A DNA stretch of 64,000 bases from Alteribacter aurantiacus DSM 18675 (lineage in GTDB: Bacteria; Bacillota; Bacilli; Bacillales; Salisediminibacteriaceae). Shown here piece after piece: positions 24,543-34,084 of this stretch. Numbering within the stretch: position 1 is the stretch's first letter; each line of letters starts with the position of its first letter. The DNA lies in assembly GCF_000429705.1 (NCBI RefSeq), contig NZ_KE386941.1:1426001-1490000 (forward strand). Reading direction: 5' to 3'. Position numbers and translations under genes: made by a program. The notes beneath the pieces were generated by a model. That model was not told the origin of the DNA. It was given only the letters and a program-made list of their open reading frames with translations, and ran no database searches.

Positions 24543-24850
24543 CTTATCTACCCCTCACATTTCATTCGCTTTCCATTTTAACAAAATTAAGGGAAAGAAG
24601 ATATGATACCACCTTATGCACAGAGGATATGATTCGACAAATTTTGAGATACTAAGTAGTGCGAATCATCATGACAAGTGAGTACAAATTCCTAAGTTAA
24701 TGTTTCCTTAGGTGTATATAAGGGTAAGGAATACCGTTGTAGCAACGATTTTTATGAGTAAATATTTGAACAGGGAATGTAGTTGTGTTATTTTCAATAC
24801 TGTTGCAATTTTTTAACCGCACACTTTTATTCGACAAAATCATTTGAAAG
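24543..24850. other. Intergenic region before the BCCT gene
   Basis: About 300 AT-rich bases between the divergent deacetylase and BCCT genes. It must contain both promoters. I see no confident boxes, repeats or reading frames. Confidence 0.4.
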
Positions 24851-24862
24851 GTGGAAATGAAT

Positions 24863-26380
24863 GTGAAAAAAATCACACCCGTATTTACAATTTCTCTTAT
24901 TATTGCAGTTGCATTCATTATCTGGGGCGTTGCTGCCACGGACAACATGGAACTCATCACGACTGAAATTCAAGGGTTTATTACTGGACAGTTCGGCTGG
25001 TTTTACTTACTTGCTGCCACGAGCTTTGTTGCTTTTGCAATCTACTTAATCTTTTCTCCTTTAGGGAGAATTAAACTTGGAGAACCGGACGAAGAACCGG
25101 AGTACAATTACTTAACTTGGTTCTCTTTTCTATTTACTGCTGGTATGGGAATAGGCCTTGTATTTTGGGGTGCAGCTGAACCAATGTACCATTTGTTTAC
25201 CCCACCGCCATCAGAGACCATCGCTGATGACGCGGCGGCTGCAGGCATCGCCCTTCGTTACTCCTTCTTTCATTGGGGTGTACATCCTTGGGCAATCTAT
25301 TCGATCGTTGCGTTAACTCTTGCTTACTTCAAGTTCCGTAAGAAAAGCCCGGCTGTTTTAAGTGCCGCATTCGAGCCTCTTTTAGGTGATCGGGTCAATG
25401 GTCCAATCGGAACAACCATTAATGTCATTGTTGTTTTTGCCACAATCTTTGGTGTAGCAACATCCTTAGGATTTGGGACAGCCCAGATAGGTGGAGGTCT
25501 TTCTCAAGTGTTTGGGTTCGACAATAGCATCCTACTTCAGCTCATGATCATTTTAGTGGTCACAGTTCTTTACATGATTTCTTCACAAACTGGTCTAAAT
25601 GTAGGAATTAAGTACTTGAGTAAAACAAATATCATACTTGCTGCATTTCTTATGCTATTTTTGCTCTTTGCTGGACCAACAAACTACATCATGAATGCAT
25701 TTACACAAACCTTCGGAAGTTATCTTCAAAATTTCATAGGAATGAGCTTCCGCATTGATACTTTTAACCCTGAAAGCACTTGGGTAGAGGATTGGACAAT
25801 CTTTTATTGGGCTTGGTGGATTGCTTGGGCACCATTTGTAGGAACATTCATCGCTCGCGTATCCAAAGGGCGTACAATAAGGGAGTTCATTCTTGGTGTC
25901 ATTGCTGTACCAACTGTGTTTGGCGCATTATGGTTCTCTGTTTTTGGAGGAACAGCCATGAATCTTCAACTTGAACAAGGTGTTGATATTTATTCAACCA
26001 TCAGTGATTCTGGTGAAGAGTCTGCCCTCTTTGCGGTACTCTCACAATTTAATTTCGGAACAATCATGATCGTGCTCGCGATCTTGCTTATTGCATCATT
26101 CTTTATCACGTCAGCTGACTCCGCAACATTTGTTCTAGGAATGCAAACGACGAATGGTAGTCTGAACCCACCTAACTCGGTTAAGTTCATTTGGGGTCTT
26201 GTTCAATCGAGTACGGCTGCAGTCCTTCTTTTATCAGGTGGATTAGCTGCCCTGCAAACAGCTTCCATTATTGCAGCATTCCCCTTTGTGATCATTATGA
26301 TCTTTATGGTCATTAGCCTAATGAAAGCTCTTAGACAAGAAAAGATTCCTCCCAAGAAGCTAAAAGAAGAGAGAAGTTAA
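24863..26380 (+). CDS. BCCT-family osmoprotectant transporter
   Basis: A roughly 505-residue carrier with twelve hydrophobic segments. BCCT hallmarks are visible: GMGIGLVFWGAAEPMYHL near residue 92, HWGVHPWAIYS, and the signature FYWAWWIAWAPFVGTFIARVSKGRTIREF near 310-340. Such carriers import glycine betaine, choline or related compounds with sodium, and serve osmoprotection. Starts at 24851, 24857 and 24863 are in frame; AAGGTGG eight bases before GTG 24863 fits best. It is a single-gene unit with a strong terminator. Substrate among betaine, choline or carnitine is not resolvable. Confidence 0.9.
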   Translation: MKKITPVFTISLIIAVAFIIWGVAATDNMELITTEIQGFITGQFGWFYLLAATSFVAFAIYLIFSPLGRIKLGEPDEEPEYNYLTWFSFLFTAGMGIGLVFWGAAEPMYHLFTPPPSETIADDAAAAGIALRYSFFHWGVHPWAIYSIVALTLAYFKFRKKSPAVLSAAFEPLLGDRVNGPIGTTINVIVVFATIFGVATSLGFGTAQIGGGLSQVFGFDNSILLQLMIILVVTVLYMISSQTGLNVGIKYLSKTNIILAAFLMLFLLFAGPTNYIMNAFTQTFGSYLQNFIGMSFRIDTFNPESTWVEDWTIFYWAWWIAWAPFVGTFIARVSKGRTIREFILGVIAVPTVFGALWFSVFGGTAMNLQLEQGVDIYSTISDSGEESALFAVLSQFNFGTIMIVLAILLIASFFITSADSATFVLGMQTTNGSLNPPNSVKFIWGLVQSSTAAVLLLSGGLAALQTASIIAAFPFVIIMIFMVISLMKALRQEKIPPKKLKEERS

Positions 26381-26390
26381 CATTATTACG

Positions 26391-26426
26391 CTCAAAAGAC
26401 CAAATTTGGTCTTTTGAGTTTTTTTT
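26391..26426 (+). terminator. Terminator of the BCCT gene
   Basis: CTCAAAAGACC and GGTCTTTTGAG pair around AAATTT, followed by eight T. Confidence 0.92.
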
Positions 26427-26656
26427 GTTTAGTAGGACACTGTTCAATGGGATTCCTTACATAAAGAATGATGGTGCATTCAAGATCTGGAGCAATTGCA
26501 TTCTCCCCCCCTTTCACATTTCTAGTCATTAACGGGACGTTTTTAAAGCTTTCATTTAGGTGACAGTTTGGTTACGAAGACTTTTTTAATGATTGAGCGT
26601 GATACTATACCACTAACAACTTTTGTACCAAGTTACTTCGAGAGGAATGATCTAAC

Positions 26657-27076
26657 GTGACCATGAGACTGAGTACTCTATTCTTCTTTCTTTCAGTTAT
26701 CTTTTTATGTATTGGTTGTCAAAATGAACAGACCCGTGCAGATTACTCATTACTCGGAAATGATAACGAGATCGTCACTGTCCTTTTCTCGGATGAAAAT
26801 CAAATCAATCAAGAAATTCATTATTATGACGCTGTACTGCGACTTCAAAATGACCATTCGGAAAAAATAGACAAAGTTAAAGTGATAGATGCAAAAGAAG
26901 AGGACTACACAAGCACATACGAAATCAGCACCTTCCCTACTCTTATCATTATTGACAACAATGAAGTTACATTAAGAATTGAAGGGAACTTGGATAATGA
27001 GCAAATACTCAATGAAATAAAAACGGGATTAAATCAAGTCGAACTTCACGATGTATCAAACTTGAATAGAAGCTAA
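26657..27076 (+). CDS. Lipoprotein with thioredoxin-like fold lacking CxxC
   Basis: A 139-residue lipoprotein: a hydrophobic signal ends in FLCIGC (Cys about 21). The remainder has a thioredoxin-like course, with a strand IVTVLFSDEN, helix, strand KVKVIDAKEED, then YEISTFPTLIIIDNNEV, where Thr-Phe-Pro-Thr is the usual cis-proline turn. The position where CxxC would stand has SDENQ, so it cannot be a normal thiol oxidoreductase. It may be a structural or binding domain at the outer membrane face. Start is GTG 26657 or ATG 26663. Confidence 0.65.
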   Translation: MTMRLSTLFFFLSVIFLCIGCQNEQTRADYSLLGNDNEIVTVLFSDENQINQEIHYYDAVLRLQNDHSEKIDKVKVIDAKEEDYTSTYEISTFPTLIIIDNNEVTLRIEGNLDNEQILNEIKTGLNQVELHDVSNLNRS

Positions 27077-27332
27077 ATGCCACCGCCATTTTCTAAGCTC
27101 CACTAGGCTGTGGCTTTTTCTTTGAGTATTGAATATTTAGTAACAGGCTATATTAACCTGAATGCCTCCCCCTCATATTGGCTGTCTGCAGTGCCTCCTT
27201 AAGCTCCAATCCATGTGACCTGTGGTCTTTATTAGAAAAGAGCTTACACTCTCTCTAACTGTGTTTATGGCTGTCTTACGTGGTTGATGTAAAACTAGCT
27301 TTATGAGTGAATTCCTTTCTTAAAGCACAATA

Positions 27333-27364
27333 AACCCTCTCGCCAAAAGCGAGAGGGTTTTAAT
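27333..27364. terminator. Terminator of the pdh operon
   Basis: AAACCCTCTCGC and GCGAGAGGGTTT pair around CAAAA, with T-rich sequence on both strands; it ends just before the pdhD stop. Confidence 0.88.
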
Positions 27365-27371
27365 ATCTTTA

Positions 27372-28781
27372 TTATTTTACAATGTGGATCGGCATGCCAA
27401 GGGCAACTTCCGCTGTTTCCATTGTAATCTCACCAAGAGATGGGTGAGCGTGAATGGTTAGCGCTAAATCTTCGGCAGTCATACCAGCTTCGATAGCAAC
27501 ACATGCTTCAGAAATCATATCGGAAGCGTGCTCGCCAGCGATTTGTACGCCTAGTACTAGTCCGTCTTCTTTACGCGTAATCATTTTCACGAAACCTTCA
27601 GTTGCATTAAGAGAAAGTGCTCGTCCGTTTGCAGCAAACGGGAACTTGGCCACTTCGATGTCATAACCTTGTTCTTTCGCTTCTTTTTCTTTTAAACCTA
27701 CAGAGGCAAGTTCGGGGCCTGAGAAGACTACTTCAGGGATTGCTGTGTAGTCAATTTCAGCAGGCTCACCAGAGATAGCTTCTGCAGCAACTTTAGCTTC
27801 GTAGGATGCTTTGTGAGCAAGCTGAGGGCCTGCTACGATATCACCGATGGCATAAATGTGACTAGATGTTGTGCGACACTGCTTGTCAATCTTGATAAGA
27901 CCTTTGTCATCAAGTTCAACACCAGCTTGCTCAAGACCAAGCTCATCTGTGTTCGGCTTACGTCCTACAGTAACAAGAAGGTAGTCACCTTCAAATGTTT
28001 CTTCTTTTCCTTTGATTTCAGCTTTTACTGTTACACCGCTGTCTGATTCTTCAACGCTTTGTGCAAAAGCTTCTGTCTTAATTGTCACGCCGTTTTTCTT
28101 AAGGCGCTTCGCAACAAGTTGGCTCATTTGCTTTTCAAATCCAGGAAGGATTGCTTTTGTTCCTTCAAGAATCGTTACTTCAGAGCCAAGGTTAGCGTAT
28201 GCAGAACCAAGCTCAACGCCGATGTATCCACCACCGATAACAACAAGCTTCTTAGGAACTTCTTTAAGACCTAAAGCACCAGTAGAAGAAACAACACGCT
28301 CAGTGTATTTAAATGCAGGAAGCTCAACAGGACGAGACCCTGTAGCTACGATACAATCTTTAAACTTATACGTTTGGGAGCTCTTGTCGTCCATGATGCG
28401 AACCGTTTCTTCGTCCACGAAGTAAGCTTCACCTTTAACAATGTCAACGCTGTTGCCTTTAAGAAGACCTTCAACGCCGCCAGTTAGCTTGTTAACAACA
28501 CCTTGCTTCCATTCTTGTACCTTAGAGAAGTCTAGGTTTACTTTGTCAACACTGATCCCCATATCTTCAGAGTTGCCAGCATCGTGAAAACGATGACCTG
28601 CTTCAATAAGTGCTTTTGAAGGAATACACCCAACGTTTAAACAAACGCCACCGAGGTTTCCTTTTTCTACTACTGTTACTTTTTGCCCGAGTTGAGCCGC
28701 ACGGATTGCAGCTACATAGCCTCCGGGACCGGAGCCAATGACGAGCGTATCTACTTCAACCGGAAAATCTCCTACTACCAT
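27372..28781 (-). CDS. pdhD: Dihydrolipoamide dehydrogenase (E3)
   Basis: A 469-residue flavoprotein that reoxidises lipoamide and reduces NAD. The FAD site VIGSGPGGYVAAIRAAQLG is at the N-terminus, with the redox disulfide in GGVCLNVGCIPSK (about residues 42-54). The NAD-site segment is VVIGGGYIGVELGS, a second FAD segment is YAIGDI, and the catalytic His is in IHAHPSLGEI near the C-terminus. Last gene of the pdhABCD operon, four bases after pdhC. Confidence 0.97.
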   Translation of the reverse strand: MVVGDFPVEVDTLVIGSGPGGYVAAIRAAQLGQKVTVVEKGNLGGVCLNVGCIPSKALIEAGHRFHDAGNSEDMGISVDKVNLDFSKVQEWKQGVVNKLTGGVEGLLKGNSVDIVKGEAYFVDEETVRIMDDKSSQTYKFKDCIVATGSRPVELPAFKYTERVVSSTGALGLKEVPKKLVVIGGGYIGVELGSAYANLGSEVTILEGTKAILPGFEKQMSQLVAKRLKKNGVTIKTEAFAQSVEESDSGVTVKAEIKGKEETFEGDYLLVTVGRKPNTDELGLEQAGVELDDKGLIKIDKQCRTTSSHIYAIGDIVAGPQLAHKASYEAKVAAEAISGEPAEIDYTAIPEVVFSGPELASVGLKEKEAKEQGYDIEVAKFPFAANGRALSLNATEGFVKMITRKEDGLVLGVQIAGEHASDMISEACVAIEAGMTAEDLALTIHAHPSLGEITMETAEVALGMPIHIVK

Positions 28782-28785
28782 AAGT

Positions 28786-30093
28786 TTAGCCCTCCATTAC
28801 AAGTAATTGTGGATCGTTCAACAGACGCTTAATGTGGTTCAATGCGTGCTGAGCAGTCGCACCATCAATGATACGATGATCGAAGCTTAATGACAAGGCA
28901 AGAACTGGAGCTACGACAATTTCTCCGTCACGTACGACAGGTTTTTCTGCAATACGTCCTAGACCAAGAATGGCAACTTCAGGGTGATTGATAACCGGAG
29001 TAAACCACTGTCCACCTGCAGAACCGATGTTTGTAATTGTGCAAGAAGCACCTTTCATTTCATCAGAACCAAGGGAACCTTCACGTGCTTTACCAGCAAG
29101 TTCATTAATTTGGTCAGAAATCTTGAAGATCGATTTACGATCCGTATCTTTAACTACCGGTACAAGAAGACCTTTTTCAGTGTCTGCTGCGATACCGATG
29201 TTGTAGTAATGCTTGTGTACGATCTCATCCGTTGAATCATCAACAGAAGTGTTAAGTGCCGGGTACTCACGAAGTGCGGAAGTAAGGGCCTTAACTACGT
29301 ATGGAAGGTAAGTCAGTTTAACACCTTTGTCTGCTGCAACCGGCTTAAACTTCTTACGGTGAGCAACAAGCTCTGTTACATCGATTTCATCCATTAATGT
29401 AACGTGTGGAGCTGTGTGCTTGGAATTAACCATTGCTTTTGAAATTGCCTTACGGATACCGGACATTTTTTCACGAGTTTCAAGCTCTTCGTTAGCAGGC
29501 TGATAAGCTGCAACAGCTTTTTTCTCTTGCTTCGTTTCCTGTGCTGCTTCTTCTTGAGCAGGTTCTTCCGCTTTGCCTTGGTCTCCAGAAAGATAGCTTT
29601 CGATGTCTTCTTTTACGACACGGCCATTTTTACCTGAACCACTAACTTTGCGGATATCTACGCCTTTTTCACGGGCAAACTTACGCACAGAAGGCATTGC
29701 AATAATGCGACGGTTCTCGTCTACTTCCTCATCTTGAGCAGCTGGCTCAGATGATTCTTCTGTCTTCGCTTCTGCTTTTGCTTCGGATTTTTCCTCTGCT
29801 TTTGGTTCTTCCTTCTCTTCTGACTCTTCACCTTCGTCTTCCTCAGGTTGTTCAGCGTCAGTTTCAAAGGTAATAATTGTTGTTCCTACTGTTGTTACTG
29901 TTCCTTCATCGATGTGAAGTTCTTTGACCGTTCCATCAACTGGAGAAGGAATTTCTACAACGGCTTTGTCATTTTGTACTTCACAAAGCACATCGTCCTC
30001 TTTTACTTCGTCGCCTTCTTTTACTTCCCATTTTACGATTTCGCCTTCGTGAATTCCTTCACCAATATCCGGCATTTTAAATTTATAAGCCAA
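28786..30093 (-). CDS. pdhC: Dihydrolipoamide acetyltransferase (E2) of pyruvate dehydrogenase
   Basis: A 435-residue protein in three parts. One lipoyl domain carries the modified Lys in VQNDKAVVEIP (about residue 43). A long Glu/Ala/Lys-rich linker (about 80-125) precedes a peripheral-subunit-binding domain, RIIAMPSVRKFAREKGVDI to VKEDIESYL. A second flexible linker leads to the acetyltransferase core, which ends with the active-site LSFDHRIIDGA. It forms the core of the complex. It lies 101 bases after pdhB. Confidence 0.97.
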   Translation of the reverse strand: MAYKFKMPDIGEGIHEGEIVKWEVKEGDEVKEDDVLCEVQNDKAVVEIPSPVDGTVKELHIDEGTVTTVGTTIITFETDAEQPEEDEGEESEEKEEPKAEEKSEAKAEAKTEESSEPAAQDEEVDENRRIIAMPSVRKFAREKGVDIRKVSGSGKNGRVVKEDIESYLSGDQGKAEEPAQEEAAQETKQEKKAVAAYQPANEELETREKMSGIRKAISKAMVNSKHTAPHVTLMDEIDVTELVAHRKKFKPVAADKGVKLTYLPYVVKALTSALREYPALNTSVDDSTDEIVHKHYYNIGIAADTEKGLLVPVVKDTDRKSIFKISDQINELAGKAREGSLGSDEMKGASCTITNIGSAGGQWFTPVINHPEVAILGLGRIAEKPVVRDGEIVVAPVLALSLSFDHRIIDGATAQHALNHIKRLLNDPQLLVMEG

Positions 30094-30194
30094 TCGTAAC
30101 GCCTCCGTTTCTTATCACTTGTTGCTCTGTACAGGAGTGCTGAAGAAGGATTACAATCCTCCTCCAGCTTTCTGTTAACTGCTGATTCTATGGA

Positions 30195-31172
30195 TTAAAA
30201 TTCGATGACTTGTTTTGATTTCGTAACAATATCTTTGTAGCTTGGAAGCCATGTATCTTCTGCTGCACCGAATGGAAATACCGTATCAGGGGCAGTCACA
30301 CGTAGAACAGGCGCTTCAAGACTCAAGATTGCACGGTCGTTGATTTCAGCTACAACGTTTGCTGCAATACCAGCTTGTTTTTGAGCTTCTTGTACAACGA
30401 TGGCACGGTTTGTCTTCTCAACGGATTCAATGATCGTGTCAATGTCAATTGGGCTTACGGTACGCAAGTCGATAACTTCTGCGTCGATACCGTCTTTTTC
30501 AAGCTCTTCAGCCGCTTTTAGAGAAGAGTGGACCATTGCACCATAAGTAATGATAGTAATGTCTTTACCTTCGCGTTTTACATCCGCTTTTCCAAGCTCG
30601 ATTGTGTACTCTTCTTCAGGTACTTCATCACGGAATGAACGGTATAGCTTCATGTGCTCAAGGTATACAACAGGATCGTTATCACGGATCGCTGAGATTA
30701 AAAGACCTTTCGCATCATATGGAGTAGATGGAATAACCACTTTAACGCCAGGCGTTTGAGCCATTAGACCTTCCAAGCTGTCTGCGTGAAGCTCAGGTGT
30801 TTTAACGCCACCACCGAACGGTCCACGAATGGTAACTGGAGAGTTGTATACCCCACCAGAACGATAACGCATACGAGCCATTTGCGCTGCAACCGCGTCA
30901 AATGTTTCGAAAATGAAACCGAAGAATTGAACTTCCATAACCGGACGGAATCCAGTTACACTAAGTCCACAAGCTAGTCCACCAATACCGGACTCAGCTA
31001 GGGGCGTATCAAATACGCGATCTTCCCCAAATTCCTTTTGAAGGCCTTCAGTCGCACGGAATACACCGCCGTTTTGGCCAACGTCTTCACCGAATACGAG
31101 GACGCTTTCGTCGTTCTTAAGTTCGCATCTCATCGCATCCGTAATCGCTTGAATCATTGTCATTTGCGCCAT
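30195..31172 (-). CDS. pdhB: Pyruvate dehydrogenase E1 beta subunit
   Basis: A 325-residue transketolase-like subunit. Diagnostic segments are MIQAITDAMRCELKNDESVLVFGEDVG, RVFDTPLAESGIGG with the TPP-site Glu, and SDPVVYLEH-like NDPVVYLEHMKLYR. With PdhA it decarboxylates pyruvate and acetylates the E2 lipoyl arm. The gene starts three bases after the pdhA stop. Confidence 0.97.
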   Translation of the reverse strand: MAQMTMIQAITDAMRCELKNDESVLVFGEDVGQNGGVFRATEGLQKEFGEDRVFDTPLAESGIGGLACGLSVTGFRPVMEVQFFGFIFETFDAVAAQMARMRYRSGGVYNSPVTIRGPFGGGVKTPELHADSLEGLMAQTPGVKVVIPSTPYDAKGLLISAIRDNDPVVYLEHMKLYRSFRDEVPEEEYTIELGKADVKREGKDITIITYGAMVHSSLKAAEELEKDGIDAEVIDLRTVSPIDIDTIIESVEKTNRAIVVQEAQKQAGIAANVVAEINDRAILSLEAPVLRVTAPDTVFPFGAAEDTWLPSYKDIVTKSKQVIEF

Positions 31173-31175
31173 AGC

Positions 31176-32264
31176 TTACTTCGACTCCTTTTCTTTATAC
31201 TCTGCCATTTGCTCCTTCAGGTTCTGAGGCAGTTCTTCGTTCATGAAACCGATAAGGTCAGTAACCTTTTGCTTAGGAGCTCCATCTGCTTTTTTAATTG
31301 CTGCTTTAATATCTTCTTTTGCTTGTTCAACGATCTTGTTCTCTTCGTCTTCGCTCCAAAGATCTTTAGACTCTAGGAACTTACGGAAACGAACAAGTGG
31401 ATCTTTCTTTTCCCACTCGTCATCCTCTTCAGAAGTACGGTAACGAGTTGGGTCATCTCCGGCCATTGTGTGAGGACCGTAACGATATGTGAGTGTTTCA
31501 ATTAGTGTTGGGCCGTTCCCTTCAAGTCCACGCTCACGAGCTTCTTTAGTCATAGCGTAAACAGCAAGGATATCCATTCCGTCTACCTGCACACCGTGAA
31601 TTCCAGCTGCAACTGCTTTTTGTGCAATTGTTTGAGCAGCAGACTGCTTTTCAACTGGTACGGAGATCGCAAAACGGTTGTTCTGAACAACGAATACGGC
31701 TGGTACGTTGAATGCACCTGCAAAGTTCATACCTTCATAGAAATCACCTTGAGACGCACCACCGTCACCTGTATAAGTAATAGCAATTGTACCAGTGTCA
31801 TTGCGCTTAAGTCCCATTGCTACACCGGCAGTTTGAGTAATTTGAGCACCGATGATAATCTGAGGCATCATGACATTAACGCCTTCTGGCATCTGTCCTC
31901 CGCCGTAGTGTCCACGAGACCATAGGAATGCTTGGTCCATTGGTACACCGTGATAAACAATCTGAGGAATGTCGCGGTATCCAGGTAAGATCCAGTCTTT
32001 TTTATCAAGAGCAAATTGAGAACCGATCATCGATGCTTCTTGTCCTGCTACAGGAGCGTAGAAGCCAAGGCGACCTTGACGATTTAGAGAAATCGCACGC
32101 TGATCCCAAATACGCGTGTAAACCATACGCGTCATTAACTCCTTAAGTTCTTCATCTGAAAGGTCCGGCATCGCATCTTCGTTTACGATTTCACCGTTTT
32201 CATTTAATATTTGGAAGGTTTCAAACTGGCTTTCAATCTGTTGTAGTTCTTTTGTTTTTTCCAT
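31176..32264 (-). CDS. pdhA: Pyruvate dehydrogenase E1 alpha subunit
   Basis: A 362-residue subunit with the TPP-binding motif GDGGASQGDFYEGMNFAGAFNVPAVFVVQNN (GDG...NN, residues about 165-195). RQGRLGFYAPVAGQEA precedes it, and the phosphorylation-loop-like YRYGPHTMAGDDPTRYR follows. The frame is open from 32294, but AGGTG before ATG 32264 and homologous length decide the start. First gene of the operon, with a leader of about 230 bases. Confidence 0.96.
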   Translation of the reverse strand: MEKTKELQQIESQFETFQILNENGEIVNEDAMPDLSDEELKELMTRMVYTRIWDQRAISLNRQGRLGFYAPVAGQEASMIGSQFALDKKDWILPGYRDIPQIVYHGVPMDQAFLWSRGHYGGGQMPEGVNVMMPQIIIGAQITQTAGVAMGLKRNDTGTIAITYTGDGGASQGDFYEGMNFAGAFNVPAVFVVQNNRFAISVPVEKQSAAQTIAQKAVAAGIHGVQVDGMDILAVYAMTKEARERGLEGNGPTLIETLTYRYGPHTMAGDDPTRYRTSEEDDEWEKKDPLVRFRKFLESKDLWSEDEENKIVEQAKEDIKAAIKKADGAPKQKVTDLIGFMNEELPQNLKEQMAEYKEKESK

Positions 32265-32866
32265 GAATCCTTTCACCTCTTCCTTTCTTTTCACATTAAG
32301 GCTGCCATCAACAACACCCGAATATTCTGCAAAGTCACAAAGCCAATGAAAGGCTGCCCAACTTCACGAACACTCGCATGACTCTGGTGTTCACCATCTT
32401 TTAGATTACCCATTTTAGAAAAAACAATGAGAAATCCTGCTGTTCCGACAAAAACCTCTAATGGTTGTATACCCAATCCAAAATTCCGTTAACCAAAAGT
32501 ATCGTGACTTTTATACGTCAAAGCAACACTGTATTACTGATTTTAAAATATGAGTGATACAACTTCTCATTCGACAATAAGTTTACATGAATGATTTAGC
32601 TTTCGTCAATGGTTTTGCACCTGTTTTTCTTCTTTTTATTAAAACTGGTTTTATAAACTGTTATATCGAAAAAACCTTACTGTTATACACACACATAGTA
32701 TGTATAACGGTTCGGGATGGACAATATTATTTTTAACATATCTGCTTAAACGACAAAAGTAATAAGGCTCACCTGCAAAACCTTCCTAATTTGACACCCA
32801 ACTAAGTAGATATATAGCTACTTCGTGTGATAAGAGGAGTGTTTTTAATTTGAATCTTTCCATATA
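32265..32866. other. Long intergenic region upstream of pdhA
   Basis: About 600 AT-rich bases. It contains the pdh promoter candidate (32498-32526), its leader, and an inverted repeat GTTATAC-N13-GTATAAC (32682-32708) that could be a regulator site. Short open frames in it lack ribosome sites. No riboswitch was recognised. Confidence 0.5.
32498..32526 (-). promoter_or_regulatory. Candidate pdhA promoter
   Basis: TTGCTT, 17 bases, GATACT on the minus strand. The spacer starts with TGAC and ends near GTCA, forming TGAC-gtataaaa-GTCA, a possible operator. Confidence 0.45.
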
Positions 32867-32898
32867 AAAAACCCACACTTTGATAGTAGTGTGGGTTT
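32867..32898 (-). terminator. Terminator of ykyA
   Basis: ACCCACACT pairs with AGTGTGGGT around about eight bases, with TTTTTT on the minus strand. Confidence 0.88.
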
Positions 32899-32921
32899 TG
32901 GGTAGCTTTAGCTAAATGACT

Positions 32922-33569
32922 TTAAGATGGTTCTTCTACGCCCATGTCAGCAGCTTCATAAAACGAACGTTTCGCGTCATTATACTCTTGAGTTTTTGTA
33001 TTGAATTCGTTGTTTAACTCATTGATTCTGTTATAAGCACTGTTTACTTCCTCATGCTTTTCCTCTAAATCTTCAATCCCTGTCTCATCTTCTTTAATCA
33101 TTTCATAAAGCTCAATATCCATATCAATAGTGGCATTATATTCTTCGTAAAGTTCTTGATAAACTTCATAGCGGGCATCCATAGCCTCTACCATCTCTTC
33201 GGCAGCTGATTGAACCTCATCTTCCAAGTCGCTGATGTAGCTCTCAATTTCTTTAAACTCATCGTAAGCATCATCAATGCTTTGTTTTTCATTTTCAATC
33301 AATGTCCGGCGCTCTTCAGCAGAAGCGATGGCATCTTCAGCAAGCGGTTCAATCTCACTTACGTCGGAAAGAGTAAGCATTTCTTCATACCATTCATGCT
33401 CCCTGGTCTCAGCTTCTGTTAATGGTGATTGTTGCTCTTGAAACACTTGTTCTTTTTCTACTGCGTTCTCTAAATGGTCGTGCATATCCATTGCGGCATT
33501 GTTGCCGAGGCATCCAGTAAGGGCTATAGCCAGACCAACTGCACCAAGCAATTGAATTCCTTTCTTCAC
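32922..33569 (-). CDS. ykyA: YkyA-like cell-surface lipoprotein
   Basis: A 215-residue lipoprotein with lipobox ALTGC (Cys about 20). The mature part is a long, very acidic coiled coil (AEERRTLIENEKQSIDDAYDEF, ISDLEDEVQSAAEEMVEAMDARYEVY and so on), typical of the YkyA family of putative cell-wall-binding lipoproteins. Its place between pdhA and def is as in B. subtilis. GTG start after AGGGGG. It has its own terminator. Confidence 0.85.
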   Translation of the reverse strand: MKKGIQLLGAVGLAIALTGCLGNNAAMDMHDHLENAVEKEQVFQEQQSPLTEAETREHEWYEEMLTLSDVSEIEPLAEDAIASAEERRTLIENEKQSIDDAYDEFKEIESYISDLEDEVQSAAEEMVEAMDARYEVYQELYEEYNATIDMDIELYEMIKEDETGIEDLEEKHEEVNSAYNRINELNNEFNTKTQEYNDAKRSFYEAADMGVEEPS

Positions 33570-33781
33570 GTATGTAATCCCCCTTCAAATATCTACAATT
33601 ATCTTCTTTTTTCAACCTACCTTATTTTACCCTAATTTACAAGGTCTTTCTATTCTGTTTAGACCTTTAACCAATAACTTCTTTCATTTCTGGGTATTCA
33701 TCCATTCACTCAAGAACGTTTCGCATAGCATGTAGTAAATCGCTGAACAAACGGCGATGAAAACAAAGGAGGCTTTTGCAT

Positions 33782-33946
33782 ATGTACGGATATGGAAATG
33801 GTTGTGGATGTTGGGATCCTTGTGGTTACGGTTATGGTGGTCAGGTAGCTGGAGTAGGTTACTCTGGTGCTGGTAAAGGATTTGCGTTAATCGTTGTCCT
33901 TTTCATCTTGCTAATCATCGTAGGTGCATCTAAATTTGGTTGCTAA
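33782..33946 (+). CDS. YjcZ-family sporulation micro-membrane protein
   Basis: A 54-residue peptide. The first 30 residues are rich in Gly, Tyr and Cys (MYGYGNGCGCWDPCGYGYGG). It ends with one membrane helix, GFALIVVLFILLIIVGAS, the signature of YjcZ-family proteins. AAAGGAGG lies nine bases before the ATG, so translation is likely strong. The five Cys residues are unusual for the family and may bind metal or crosslink. Confidence 0.88.
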   Translation: MYGYGNGCGCWDPCGYGYGGQVAGVGYSGAGKGFALIVVLFILLIIVGASKFGC

Positions 33947-33962
33947 TTAGCATCCATGAAGT

Positions 33963-33995
33963 GAACGAGGGTAATCACCCTCGTTTCTTTTTTTC
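33963..33995 (+). terminator. Terminator of the yjcZ-like gene
   Basis: AACGAGGGT and ACCCTCGTT pair around AATC, followed by TCTTTTTTT. Confidence 0.9.
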
Positions 33996-34084
33996 TCCAT
34001 GGTTTTCTGCGACTTTCGCCTGTTTTTTTATTATATAATAGGATATGATGGAAAACGACCATGAACCAAAAGGAGTGAAGTAAG

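Noticed and set aside
32291..32476. 61-codon open frame upstream of pdhA
   Set aside because: It lies in the pdh leader, lacks a ribosome site, and has no protein-like features beyond a short hydrophobic patch.
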